DNA of 11,570 nt from Oscillospiraceae bacterium. Its GTDB lineage: Bacteria > Bacillota > Clostridia > Oscillospirales > Ruminococcaceae. Under the pieces are notes generated by a model. That model was not told where the DNA came from. It did no database searches and saw nothing but the letters and a program-made list of their open reading frames with translations. The stretch is from NCBI GenBank assembly GCA_031253365.1, contig JAIRWE010000097.1, forward strand, positions 1 to 11,570, written 5' to 3'. The position numbers were made by a program, and so were the translations under genes. Shown piece after piece: positions 6,067-11,570 of this stretch; position 1 is the stretch's first letter, and the number at the start of each line of letters is the position of its first letter.

Positions 6067-6694
6067 GAACCTTCCCGAAAAGCCCTGCGTAATCGTCGGG
6101 GCGGGCGATTTTGACGGATTTTGCGAGGGGTATACCGCCGGGTTTGTAATCGCCGCCGACGGCGGCTGTAATCGTTTGGCGGACTTCGGGCTTCGGCCGG
6201 ATTTAATTGTCGGGGACTTCGATTCTTTAAGCGACGCGCCGAGCGGGGTTGAAACCGTGCGCTTCCCGAAAGACAAATGCGAAACGGATACGGATTTAGC
6301 CGCGAAGGAAGCGATAAAACGGGCGTACAACCGATTTTATATTTACGGCGCGCTCGGCGGAAGGACGGACCACGTTTTCGGGAACGCCGCCGTTTTGATA
6401 AACCTTTCGCGAAACGGTTACGCGGCTTACATAATCGGCAAAAACGAAGTCATAACCGCCGTTACCGACGGGGCGGTCGCTTTCGGCGCCGACAAACGCG
6501 GAACGGTTTCGGTCTTTCCCGCCGGGGAAAAGGCGCGCGGCGTGAGCTTAAAGGGCTTGAAGTACGAGCTGGACGGCGCGACGCTGAAATACGGCGAAAC
6601 CCTCGGGGTGAGCAACGAGTTCATCGGGGAAAAAAGCGTTATCGAAGTCAAAAAAGGAACGCTGATAATCGTGTTTCGGCAAGGCGAGACCTAA
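6044..6694 (+). CDS. thiN: Thiamine pyrophosphokinase (thiamine diphosphokinase)
   Basis: The enzyme transfers pyrophosphate from ATP to thiamine, making the cofactor TPP in one step, the last step of thiamine salvage. Motifs over 216 residues are AADGGCNRL (37-45), DLIVGDFDS (53-61), DKCETDTDLA (77-86), GALGGRTDHVFGN (102-114) and GVSNEF near 188-193. Together these are diagnostic of the TPK catalytic domain and the beta-sandwich thiamine-binding domain. Length matches the family. The start at 6044 lies inside the end of the reductase gene and is supported by AGAGGAA about six bases upstream, within that gene. It is the last gene of the operon; no clear terminator follows. It complements ThiT at 1285: import, then activation. 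No riboswitch precedes this operon. Confidence 0.95.
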   Translation: MRLKRRYENLPEKPCVIVGAGDFDGFCEGYTAGFVIAADGGCNRLADFGLRPDLIVGDFDSLSDAPSGVETVRFPKDKCETDTDLAAKEAIKRAYNRFYIYGALGGRTDHVFGNAAVLINLSRNGYAAYIIGKNEVITAVTDGAVAFGADKRGTVSVFPAGEKARGVSLKGLKYELDGATLKYGETLGVSNEFIGEKSVIEVKKGTLIIVFRQGET

Positions 6695-6748
6695 CGCGGG
6701 AAAAAGGCTTGCCTGTTAAACCGCACCGACGAGCGCGGCGTAAGTGCG

Positions 6749-7027
6749 TCACTCAAACAATTCGGCGTGAGTGCCGGTACGAACCAATGTAAGAACTCTG
6801 TCCTTGATTTTGTATATCAAGAGCCAATCGCTCATTCCTGCGATATGGCATTCTCTGAAGCCGTTGTAACTTCCCGCCAGACTGTGGTCTCTGTAATTCG
6901 GCGGCAATGGCTTTTCTTTGTACAAGTCCGTGATTAAACCGTCCAACAGAGAAATATCTCTGTTTTGTTTTATCATCAACTTATAATCACGTTTGAACTG
7001 AGTGCTTCGCTCTAAATCGTCAAGCAT
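6749..7027 (-). CDS. YafQ/RelE-family mRNA interferase toxin
   Basis: This 92-residue protein matches YafQ, a ribosome-dependent endoribonuclease of type II toxin-antitoxin systems that cuts mRNA in the A site. Corresponding features are LPPNYRDHSLAGSYNGFRECHI, DWLLIYKI and RTGTHAELF. The residues used by E. coli YafQ appear conserved: His in RDH, His in ECHI, Asp-Trp in SDWLL, His in GTHAELF and the final Phe. Between the second His and the Asp there are four residues (IAGMS region) where E. coli YafQ has two fewer, a small insertion beside the active site. The ATG follows the antitoxin stop by four bases and uses the AAGGAG in the last antitoxin codons as ribosome binding site, so the two are coupled. 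Base composition is more AT-rich than the flanks, suggesting transfer. Confidence 0.93.
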   Translation of the reverse strand: MLDDLERSTQFKRDYKLMIKQNRDISLLDGLITDLYKEKPLPPNYRDHSLAGSYNGFRECHIAGMSDWLLIYKIKDRVLTLVRTGTHAELFE

Positions 7028-7031
7028 ACCG

Positions 7032-7202
7032 CTACTCCTTGAGCTCCGCTAAAAATTTATTCAAATCTTTTTCGCGACGCAAGCCTGTTCCCGCCTCTGT
7101 TTCCTCAATGGCTGATACGGTGGTTGCGTTTAATGCGCGGGGCTTTGGAGCCGAAATTTTTACATCTTCTTCCATGCTGACATTCAAGACAGTCTGTGCC
7201 AC
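7032..7202 (-). CDS. RelB/DinJ-family antitoxin, internally shortened
   Basis: A 56-residue gene lies directly upstream of the toxin. The start is GTG at 7202, with AAGGAG nine bases before it. Residues 1-15 (MAQTVLNVSMEEDVK) match the first strand of the ribbon-helix-helix domain of RelB/DinJ antitoxins. Residues 16-56 (ISAPKPRALNATT..AIEE to the end) match their C-terminal toxin-binding tail. The two helices that normally lie between, roughly 30-35 residues ending in a REKxIPFE stretch, are absent, and the frame is kept across the join. Family members are usually about 85-100 residues. The product could still neutralise the toxin but should be unable to form the DNA-binding fold for autorepression. 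Identification rests on my memory of family sequences and on position. Confidence 0.82.
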   Translation of the reverse strand: MAQTVLNVSMEEDVKISAPKPRALNATTVSAIEETEAGTGLRREKDLNKFLAELKE

Positions 7203-7245
7203 AAAAAATCACTCCTTCCGCAGATATAACCGACATTTTCCCGCG

Positions 7246-7779
7246 TCAAGTCGCCGGGCGGTCGAAGAACACGTTCTTCCCCGTCGCGGCAAGCCCTATC
7301 CCGAAGCATATTTTCACGTCGTCGGGGAACAGTTTCAGTTTCATCGCCGCCACGCCCGCCGAAAACAGAACGCGGTTGTCCATGCGGTTATCCATCGCCA
7401 CCGAAGCCGCCGAACCCACGGCTATACCGAGGTCGTTTACCGACAACGCGCAGGATATGTTGCCCTTGCCCGCCGTCGAACAGTCCGCGACGCCGCACAA
7501 ACCGCAGTTAAGCCCGCGCGCCTTGACTTCCGTGCCGATTAAAATCACGCAATGGCAAGCGTCTATATTCCCCGCGTCGCGGGAGAAGAAAGGTCGCCCG
7601 CTTTCCGCGCCCGTTTCTCTCATGGCGGCGGTCAGCCTGTCTTTGTCCCCACCGTCGAGGACGACGGTTCGTATTAAGTCAACCCCGCAGGCTTTGGGCG
7701 CGGTTCTCGCCGCCGCCGACATAAGTTCGGCGCAATGCAGCGCGGCGTTTTTTTCCGTTGTTTCGCTTTTGTAAATCAT
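7246..7779 (-). CDS. DUF2148 ferredoxin-domain protein
   Basis: A 177-residue protein of the DUF2148 family, found mainly in anaerobes and of unknown role. Typical stretches are SAAARTAPKACGVD (21-34), FFSRDAGNID, VILIGTEVKARGLNCGLCG, NDLGIAVGSAASVA.D.R.DNR and ATGKNVFFDR at the end. Four cysteines at 92, 95, 100 and 110 (CxxC, then C, then C) form the conserved cluster motif and probably hold an iron-sulfur centre. No signal peptide or membrane segment is present, so it is cytoplasmic. ATG 7779 has AAAGGA about nine bases upstream. It starts 21 bases after the metallo-hydrolase gene and is probably co-transcribed with it. Confidence 0.9.
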   Translation of the reverse strand: MIYKSETTEKNAALHCAELMSAAARTAPKACGVDLIRTVVLDGGDKDRLTAAMRETGAESGRPFFSRDAGNIDACHCVILIGTEVKARGLNCGLCGVADCSTAGKGNISCALSVNDLGIAVGSAASVAMDNRMDNRVLFSAGVAAMKLKLFPDDVKICFGIGLAATGKNVFFDRPAT

Positions 7780-7800
7780 AATGTGTCGTCCTTTCTGCGT

Positions 7801-8403
7801 TCAGTCAGCCGCCCGCAATACGATTTCCTCTCCCGGCTCGACTATAACCTTATTCGGCGCGTCCCATTCGTCGGCTTTCTTCCGGCTGAACAGTTCGCCT
7901 GGCTTCAAGTGGATTATAATGTTGTGCTTGGCCCCCACAAGCCTCGCGCACTCCGCGGCTTCTTTCAGCCCCATGTTGAATATCCCGTCGCCGGGGAACA
8001 ACGCGTAATCCGGTTCAAGGGCGGCGAACGTCTTCATCTGCTCCGTTTTGGAGGTGTCGCCCGCCGCGTAAACCTTCACGCCGTCAATCGTGACGATATA
8101 CCCCACGCAATGTTTGGGGCTGTGATTCGCGTTTTTCGCTTCCACCGCCCGAACGGAAACGCCGCCGATTTCAAAACTGTTGTGCTTGCCCCCCGCAAGC
8201 GCCTTTTCGTTGTCGATGATTTTACACTTCGGCTTTTTGGCGCACAAAGCGGTTTTGTTATGGTCCCCGTGTCCGTGCGTAACGAGTATCAAATCGGCGG
8301 GAACGTCGTAACCCTGTCCCGCATACGGGTCGAAATAAATCACAAAACCGTCGTCGGCAGTCAGCCGAAAACTCCCGTGTCCCTGATAAAGCAACTTAGG
8401 CAT
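7801..8403 (-). CDS. MBL-fold metal-dependent hydrolase (UPF0173/L-ascorbate lactonase-like branch)
   Basis: A 200-residue cytoplasmic metallo-beta-lactamase-fold protein of the short branch. Metal-binding motifs are visible: HGHGDH at 43-48, His residues at 94 and 98 (NHSPKH), the GDT Asp at 116 and H165. FDPY at 25-28 is also typical of this branch. Its substrate cannot be deduced; relatives are annotated only as MBL-fold hydrolases. The start is ATG 8403, where GGAGG lies seven bases upstream and the protein begins MPKLLYQGHGSFRL as in relatives. The frame stays open upstream to 8499, but that extension has no family resemblance and lies in the intergenic region. A possible own promoter lies at 8462-8490. 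Confidence 0.9.
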   Translation of the reverse strand: MPKLLYQGHGSFRLTADDGFVIYFDPYAGQGYDVPADLILVTHGHGDHNKTALCAKKPKCKIIDNEKALAGGKHNSFEIGGVSVRAVEAKNANHSPKHCVGYIVTIDGVKVYAAGDTSKTEQMKTFAALEPDYALFPGDGIFNMGLKEAAECARLVGAKHNIIIHLKPGELFSRKKADEWDAPNKVIVEPGEEIVLRAAD

Positions 8404-8432
8404 AATCAACCTCCGTTTTTCCCCGAAACCGT

Positions 8433-8448
8433 CCGAAAAGGTTTTCGG
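8433..8448. repeat. Short inverted repeat in the leader of the MBL hydrolase gene
   Basis: CCGAAAA (8433-8439) and TTTTCGG (8442-8448) are perfect inverted arms separated by GG. They fall just after the predicted transcription start of the hydrolase gene, so they could be an operator or a small RNA hairpin. Function is not known. Confidence 0.45.
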
Positions 8449-8461
8449 CTGTCGCGTCCTA

Positions 8462-8490
8462 AGTGTAACATATTTTCGGGGGAAAATCAA
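8462..8490 (-). promoter_or_regulatory. Possible promoter for the MBL hydrolase gene
   Basis: On the minus strand TTGATT (8490-8485), 17 bp, and TACACT (8467-8462), each four of six matches. It lies in the 92-bp gap after the lipoprotein gene, the only sizeable gap in this minus-strand run. Confidence 0.4.
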
Positions 8491-8495
8491 GCCTG

Positions 8496-9740
8496 TCAAT
8501 AGACCTCTTGCGTTTCCAGTTTAACCGGCACGTCGCTGTTATTTTCCTGAGCGAATGTCATCACGTCAAAATTGCTGCCCCAAGCCCATATACTTCCGTC
8601 GGACTTCAAGCCGTTTGCGCGCGAGCCGCCCGCCGTGACGCCGGCCCAGTCGGTATCTGTCCCCACCTGCGCGGGCGTGTTCCTGTCTTCTTTGGTTCCG
8701 TCGCCGAGGTTTCCGTGATAGTTATATCCCCATGACCAAAGGGAACCGTCTTTTTTAAGGGCGTAGGCGGAGTGGCCGGAAGCCAGCGCGCTTGACCAGT
8801 CGGCGTCAGAGCCGACTTGCATGGGAACCTTCGGGTCGTAGGTCACGTCGTCTCCGAGACCGAGGCAGCCGTAGCCGTTGCTTCCCCACGCCCAAAGCGT
8901 GCCGTCGGTTTTAAGCGCGAGCACCCATTGCTCGGCCGCCGAAACGCTCGCCCAGTCGTTATCCGTGCCGACCTGCGCGGGCGATGAAAACCTCCACGGT
9001 TCCGTCGTGCCGAAGCCAAGCTGACCGCGCCCGTTAAGCCCCCACGCCCAAAGCGTTCCGTCCGTCTTTATCGCGTAGGATGAACCATGACCCGCCGCCG
9101 CGCATACCCAGTCCGAATCCGCGCCAATCCGCGCAACACTTACGGGTTCCCCCGTATCGGTCACGGTTCCGACGCCGATTTGCCCGTCTGAATTCATTCC
9201 CCAGCCCCACAGGGAACCGTCATTTTTTATGGCTAATACGTGGTACCGCGCCGGGAATACGCTTTTCCAGTCGTTATCCGAGCCAATCCGGATAAGCGTG
9301 TCGCTGTCTTTCGTCGTTCCGTCGCCAAGCTGACACTGCCTTCCCCACGCCCAAAGGCTTCCGTCGGACTTGTGCGCCACAAGGTAATCGAACCCTTCGT
9401 AAACACCGACCCAATCGGTATCGGTTCCGAGCTGCGCGGCGGGGTTATTTTCGTAGATTTTCCATGTCCACAGGCTGCCGTCGGTCTTGATGGCCGCCGT
9501 GAAATGCTCCCCGACCGCAATGGCGGCATAAGTGTCAATTTGCCGCGAATCGGGCGGGGTTTCGCCGTCGCTGTCGCCGCCTTCTTGCGTTGACGCCGGG
9601 GCTTGCGTTTGCGCGGGCGTCGAATTGGTCGACGGAGCCGTTGTGTTACCGCCGCTTGATGTGCCGCCGGCGCCGCAAGCGGCGAGGACAAGCGTCGTCA
9701 CAAGCGCAAGTACAAGCGTTAAAATTTTTGCTGTTCTCAT
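8496..9740 (-). CDS. RCC1-repeat (seven-bladed beta-propeller) lipoprotein
   Basis: A 414-residue exported lipoprotein. MRTAKILTLVLALVTTLVLAAC is a signal peptide ending in lipobox LAAC, with the lipidated Cys at 22. Residues 23-70 are a flexible linker rich in Gly, Ser, Thr and Pro. From about 71 onward, seven repeats of roughly 45-55 residues each carry the core K-x-DG-S/T-LW-x-WG, as in RCC1/BNR-like propellers; seven units would close a full propeller. RCC1-type propellers usually bind proteins or other ligands, but bacterial secreted forms are uncharacterised. ATG 9740 is chosen because GGAGG lies eight bases upstream and it gives the signal peptide; the frame open to 9899 overlaps folC and is spurious. 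The gap after folC is only 14 bases, so it is likely co-transcribed. Its partner is unknown. Confidence 0.9.
   Translation of the reverse strand: MRTAKILTLVLALVTTLVLAACGAGGTSSGGNTTAPSTNSTPAQTQAPASTQEGGDSDGETPPDSRQIDTYAAIAVGEHFTAAIKTDGSLWTWKIYENNPAAQLGTDTDWVGVYEGFDYLVAHKSDGSLWAWGRQCQLGDGTTKDSDTLIRIGSDNDWKSVFPARYHVLAIKNDGSLWGWGMNSDGQIGVGTVTDTGEPVSVARIGADSDWVCAAAGHGSSYAIKTDGTLWAWGLNGRGQLGFGTTEPWRFSSPAQVGTDNDWASVSAAEQWVLALKTDGTLWAWGSNGYGCLGLGDDVTYDPKVPMQVGSDADWSSALASGHSAYALKKDGSLWSWGYNYHGNLGDGTKEDRNTPAQVGTDTDWAGVTAGGSRANGLKSDGSIWAWGSNFDVMTFAQENNSDVPVKLETQEVY
8545..9510 (-). repeat. Degenerate tandem repeats encoding RCC1 blades
   Basis: The seven protein repeats are still visible in DNA: a CCCACGCCCAAAG block recurs at 8885-8897, 9041-9053 and 9344-9356, about 150-156 bp per unit. 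Copies have diverged at many positions, so this reads as an old duplication series rather than a recent, recombination-prone array. Confidence 0.7.
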
Positions 9741-9754
9741 TTTGGTTTCCTCCG

Positions 9755-10987
9755 TTATTGTTGTAAAATCTTCCCCGCCAAATAAAACGAGCCGCACACG
9801 AGAACGACGCCGTCGCTCCCCGCCAGTTCGCGCGCCGACAAAACGGCGCGTTTTTCGTCCTTTACCGCGTATATTTCCTTCGCGCCGTATTTTCGGCAAA
9901 TCGCCGCCAATTCCCCGCGCCGCGCCGCAAGCGGCGAAAATCCGTCCGTCAGGACAATCGCGTCGGCGAAGGCGACCAATTCCTTCAACCCGCCTTCGTA
10001 ATCCTTAGAACTCAGCATCCCCGCAACGACGACCTTCTTCCCCGGCAAACCCTCGACGGTCGTCCGCGCGGCGCGCAGACCGTCGGGGTTGTGCGCGCCG
10101 TCCGATATAAGCAGCGGATTTTCCGACAACACCTGCAACCGCGCCGCCAACCGCGCGTTTGAAATCCCCGCCGCGTCCGCGTCCAAAACGCCGAGCGCTT
10201 CAATGGCGGTCAAAGCGTTGCGGATTTGATGTTCCCCGCCCATATTAACGCGAAAACTCCGCCCCTTATAGACGAAGCCGCTTCCGAACACCGAACTTTC
10301 GGTTACGCCGAGCGCGGACAAATCCGGAACAATCAGCGCGGCGCCCCGCGTTGCGGCGGTTTCCTCAATAACGCGCATAACCCCCGCGCTTTGCGACGGC
10401 GACACAACACAGGGGACGTTTTTCTTGATAATCCCCGTCTTATGCCGCGCGATTTTTTCCGCGCTGTCGCCCAAAATATCGGTGTGGTCAAGTGAAACGC
10501 GCGTTATAACGCCGACTTCCGGGGTGATTATGTTGGTGCAGTCCATAAGACCGCCTATACCCGTTTCGATAACGGCGTAAGCCACCCTCTCCTCGCTGAA
10601 ATATACCAACGCCGCCGCCGCCAGAATTTCAAACTGCGAAAACCCCGTATGCCCGCTTTTTTCCGCCGTTTCCGCCGCCGCCGCCGCCTTTGCGCAAAGC
10701 CGCTCCAATTCGGCTTTCGGAATGTTCGCGCCGTCCACGCTGATTCTCTCGGTTATATCGACGACATAAGGCGAGGCGAACAGCCCGGTTTTTTCGCCCG
10801 CCGCCGAAAGCGCGCAGGCGATAAAGCCGCAGACGCTGCCCTTTCCGTTGGTTCCCGCCACGTGAACATATTTGACGCGCCCGTCCGGAACGCCTAACAA
10901 GGCGGCAAGAACCCCGAAGCGTTCCGGCGCCTTTTCTTTTCCGCCGGCTTTGCCGTATCTGCTCAAAAGTCTTTGCAATTTATCCAT
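9755..10987 (-). CDS. folC: Folylpolyglutamate synthase / dihydrofolate synthase
   Basis: FolC adds glutamate to dihydropteroate and to reduced folates using ATP, retaining folate in the cytoplasm. The 410-residue protein shows the Mur-ligase-like layout: P-loop GTNGKGS at 45-51, TGLFASPYVVDITERI at 67-82, SLDHTDILG with DHTDILG at 167-173, ARHKTGIIK with K183 as the likely carbamylated Lys, GEHQIRNA at 251-258, DGAHNPDG at 296-303 and CGSFYLAG near the end. Length fits the family. ATG 10987 lies inside the end of rsmG (8-base overlap, ATGGATAA), with GGGGAG about 11 bases upstream. It is the middle of a probable rsmG-folC-lipoprotein unit. Whether it has both activities or only the polyglutamylation step cannot be told from the sequence. 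Confidence 0.96.
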   Translation of the reverse strand: MDKLQRLLSRYGKAGGKEKAPERFGVLAALLGVPDGRVKYVHVAGTNGKGSVCGFIACALSAAGEKTGLFASPYVVDITERISVDGANIPKAELERLCAKAAAAAETAEKSGHTGFSQFEILAAAALVYFSEERVAYAVIETGIGGLMDCTNIITPEVGVITRVSLDHTDILGDSAEKIARHKTGIIKKNVPCVVSPSQSAGVMRVIEETAATRGAALIVPDLSALGVTESSVFGSGFVYKGRSFRVNMGGEHQIRNALTAIEALGVLDADAAGISNARLAARLQVLSENPLLISDGAHNPDGLRAARTTVEGLPGKKVVVAGMLSSKDYEGGLKELVAFADAIVLTDGFSPLAARRGELAAICRKYGAKEIYAVKDEKRAVLSARELAGSDGVVLVCGSFYLAGKILQQ

Positions 10988-11570
10988 GCCGCTCGGAACT
11001 CCCCATTCGCTTTCGCGGGTAAGCTCGCGGCGTCCGCGCCGTTTTTTCCATAATCACAAGGCTTCTCCTGTCCCCGCTCGAAAGCGCGTACTTCTTTACT
11101 TCGACTATTTGCGCGCCCAATACCCGAGCCGTGTCCCGCGCCAAGTCCGCTTCGTCGTTCGCGCCCTTCATGGCGATGAAAACGCCGCCGACCTTCACGA
11201 ACGGCAGGCAGTATTCGCATAACACGGGCAAACTCGCGACCGCGCGCGCCGTCACAAACCCGAACGCCTCGCGCAAGTCGGGTTCATAAGCGAGCCGTTC
11301 GCTTCTGCCCGTAATAACGGCGCAGTCCAGCCCGATTTCACGCAGCGCCGCTTTAAGGTAATCCGTCCGCTTTTTCGCGCTGTCAACCAACGTCATGCGT
11401 AAGTCGGGGCGAAACATCTTCATGGGAATACCGGGGAACCCCGCGCCGCTGCCCACGTCAAGGGTTAATGTTCCACGTGGAACTATATATAGTGTCAGCG
11501 GCAAAATTGAATCAATATAATGTTTTTCAAAAACGTCGGCGGGTTCGGTAATACGGGTGAGATTGACGTT
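10980..11570 (-). CDS. rsmG: 16S rRNA (guanine-527-N7)-methyltransferase RsmG, partial (5' end outside window)
   Basis: RsmG (GidB) methylates G527 of 16S rRNA using S-adenosylmethionine. The reading frame is open from the right edge, giving 196 residues; about 40-45 N-terminal residues are missing. Recognisable parts are NVNLTRITEPADVFEKHYIDS at the edge, the SAM-binding DVGSGAGFPGIPMK, VDSAKKRTDYLKA, VTARAVASLPVLCEY, FIAMKGA and the terminal YPRKR. A start at the TTG near 11504 would cut the conserved N-terminal region and is wrong. Its TAA overlaps the folC start. Codons VPRGT just before the SAM motif (11470-11484) coincide with a parS-like palindrome. Loss of RsmG gives low-level streptomycin resistance in other bacteria. 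Confidence 0.95.
   Translation of the reverse strand, partial: NVNLTRITEPADVFEKHYIDSILPLTLYIVPRGTLTLDVGSGAGFPGIPMKMFRPDLRMTLVDSAKKRTDYLKAALREIGLDCAVITGRSERLAYEPDLREAFGFVTARAVASLPVLCEYCLPFVKVGGVFIAMKGANDEADLARDTARVLGAQIVEVKKYALSSGDRRSLVIMEKTARTPRAYPRKRMGSSERHG
11469..11484. promoter_or_regulatory. parS-like ParB/Spo0J binding site inside rsmG
   Basis: TGTTCCACGTGGAACT has a perfect 14-bp palindrome, GTTCCACGTGGAAC (11470-11483), around the CACGTG core. The widely conserved parS consensus is TGTTTCACGTGAAACA, and the form TGTTCCACGTGGAACA is a known natural variant. This copy differs from that variant only at the last base. parS sites nucleate ParB near the replication origin, and rsmG commonly lies beside parAB, which supports the call. 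Confidence 0.8.
11482..11493. repeat. AT-rich 12-bp palindrome abutting the parS-like site
   Basis: ACTATATATAGT is perfectly self-complementary, overlaps the end of the parS-like site by three bases, and stands out in a GC-rich gene. It encodes Thr-Leu-Tyr-Ile-Val on the minus strand. Function is unknown. Confidence 0.5.

Noticed and set aside
6695..6748. Bidirectional terminator between the converging operons
   Set aside because: CGCAC/GTGCG arms exist but enclose a long loop and lack a T-run; AGGCTTGCCT is too small. No convincing terminator is seen in this 54-bp gap.
7215..7250. Promoter directly before the antitoxin (TTGACG with TATATC)
   Set aside because: The spacer is only about 15 bp and the -35 overlaps the upstream stop codon; too weak to list without transcript data.
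8404..8499. N-terminal extension of the MBL hydrolase
   Set aside because: The extension has no family resemblance and lies in the leader region; ATG 8403 has an excellent ribosome site.
8471..8499. TTGACA overlapping the lipoprotein stop as a promoter
   Set aside because: At 17 bp spacing the -10 position reads AAAATA, a poor match; the neighbouring TTGATT/TACACT pair is better.
7735..8502. 255-codon plus-strand open frame opposite the MBL hydrolase
   Set aside because: It is longer than the gene it opposes but has no recognisable domain or ribosome site. The minus-strand frame has a full MBL motif set and a strong ribosome site, so this is a GC-driven shadow.
9741..9899. N-terminal extension of the RCC1 lipoprotein
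   Set aside because: It is Arg-rich, overlaps the folC 3' end, and would bury the signal peptide. The ATG at 9740 has GGAGG and gives a proper lipoprotein start.
1..11570. CRISPR arrays, insertion sequences, phage genes, DnaA-box clusters
   Set aside because: No regularly spaced identical repeats, transposase motifs, phage-like genes or clusters of TTATCCACA boxes were seen on either strand.

Overview
The window is an ordinary-density stretch of a bacterial chromosome, moderately GC-rich with short gaps. It most resembles an anaerobic Bacillota, class Clostridia. The reasons are an acetolactate synthase of the clostridial type, a ThiT thiamine transporter under a TPP riboswitch, a clostridial orotate-PRTase-like protein, tandem M42 peptidases and a DUF2148 ferredoxin-domain protein. 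A ParB-binding parS-like site inside rsmG suggests an origin-proximal location. No phage, IS element or CRISPR array is visible.

Layout. (1) 1-1032, minus: 5' part of ilvB, running off the left edge. (2) 1064-1281: divergent promoters for ilvB (minus) and thiT (plus) whose -35 boxes lie 7 bp apart in one inverted repeat, then a TPP riboswitch and an intrinsic terminator. (3) 1285-2097, plus: thiT. (4) 2094-2263, plus: a consensus promoter and a strong terminator bracketing an unidentified RNA of about 135 nt. (5) 2293-6694, plus: a promoter and a tight five-gene run of PRTase-like protein, two M42 aminopeptidases, a YghZ-type aldo/keto reductase and thiamine pyrophosphokinase. (6) 11570-6749, minus: rsmG (5' end missing), folC, an RCC1-repeat lipoprotein, an MBL-fold hydrolase, a DUF2148 protein and a RelB/DinJ-YafQ toxin-antitoxin pair. 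The two long runs converge at about 6695-6748.

How the parts fit. ThiT imports thiamine, thiamine pyrophosphokinase converts it to TPP, the riboswitch senses TPP, and acetolactate synthase uses it as cofactor. The window thus holds a partial thiamine salvage and use theme. rsmG and folC overlap by 8 bases and are probably co-expressed. The antitoxin, a 56-residue gene, appears to have lost the DNA-binding helices of its family by an in-frame internal deletion while keeping the toxin-binding tail. The items most worth follow-up are the parS-like site in rsmG, the shortened antitoxin, the unidentified RNA, and the interlocked ilvB/thiT control region.
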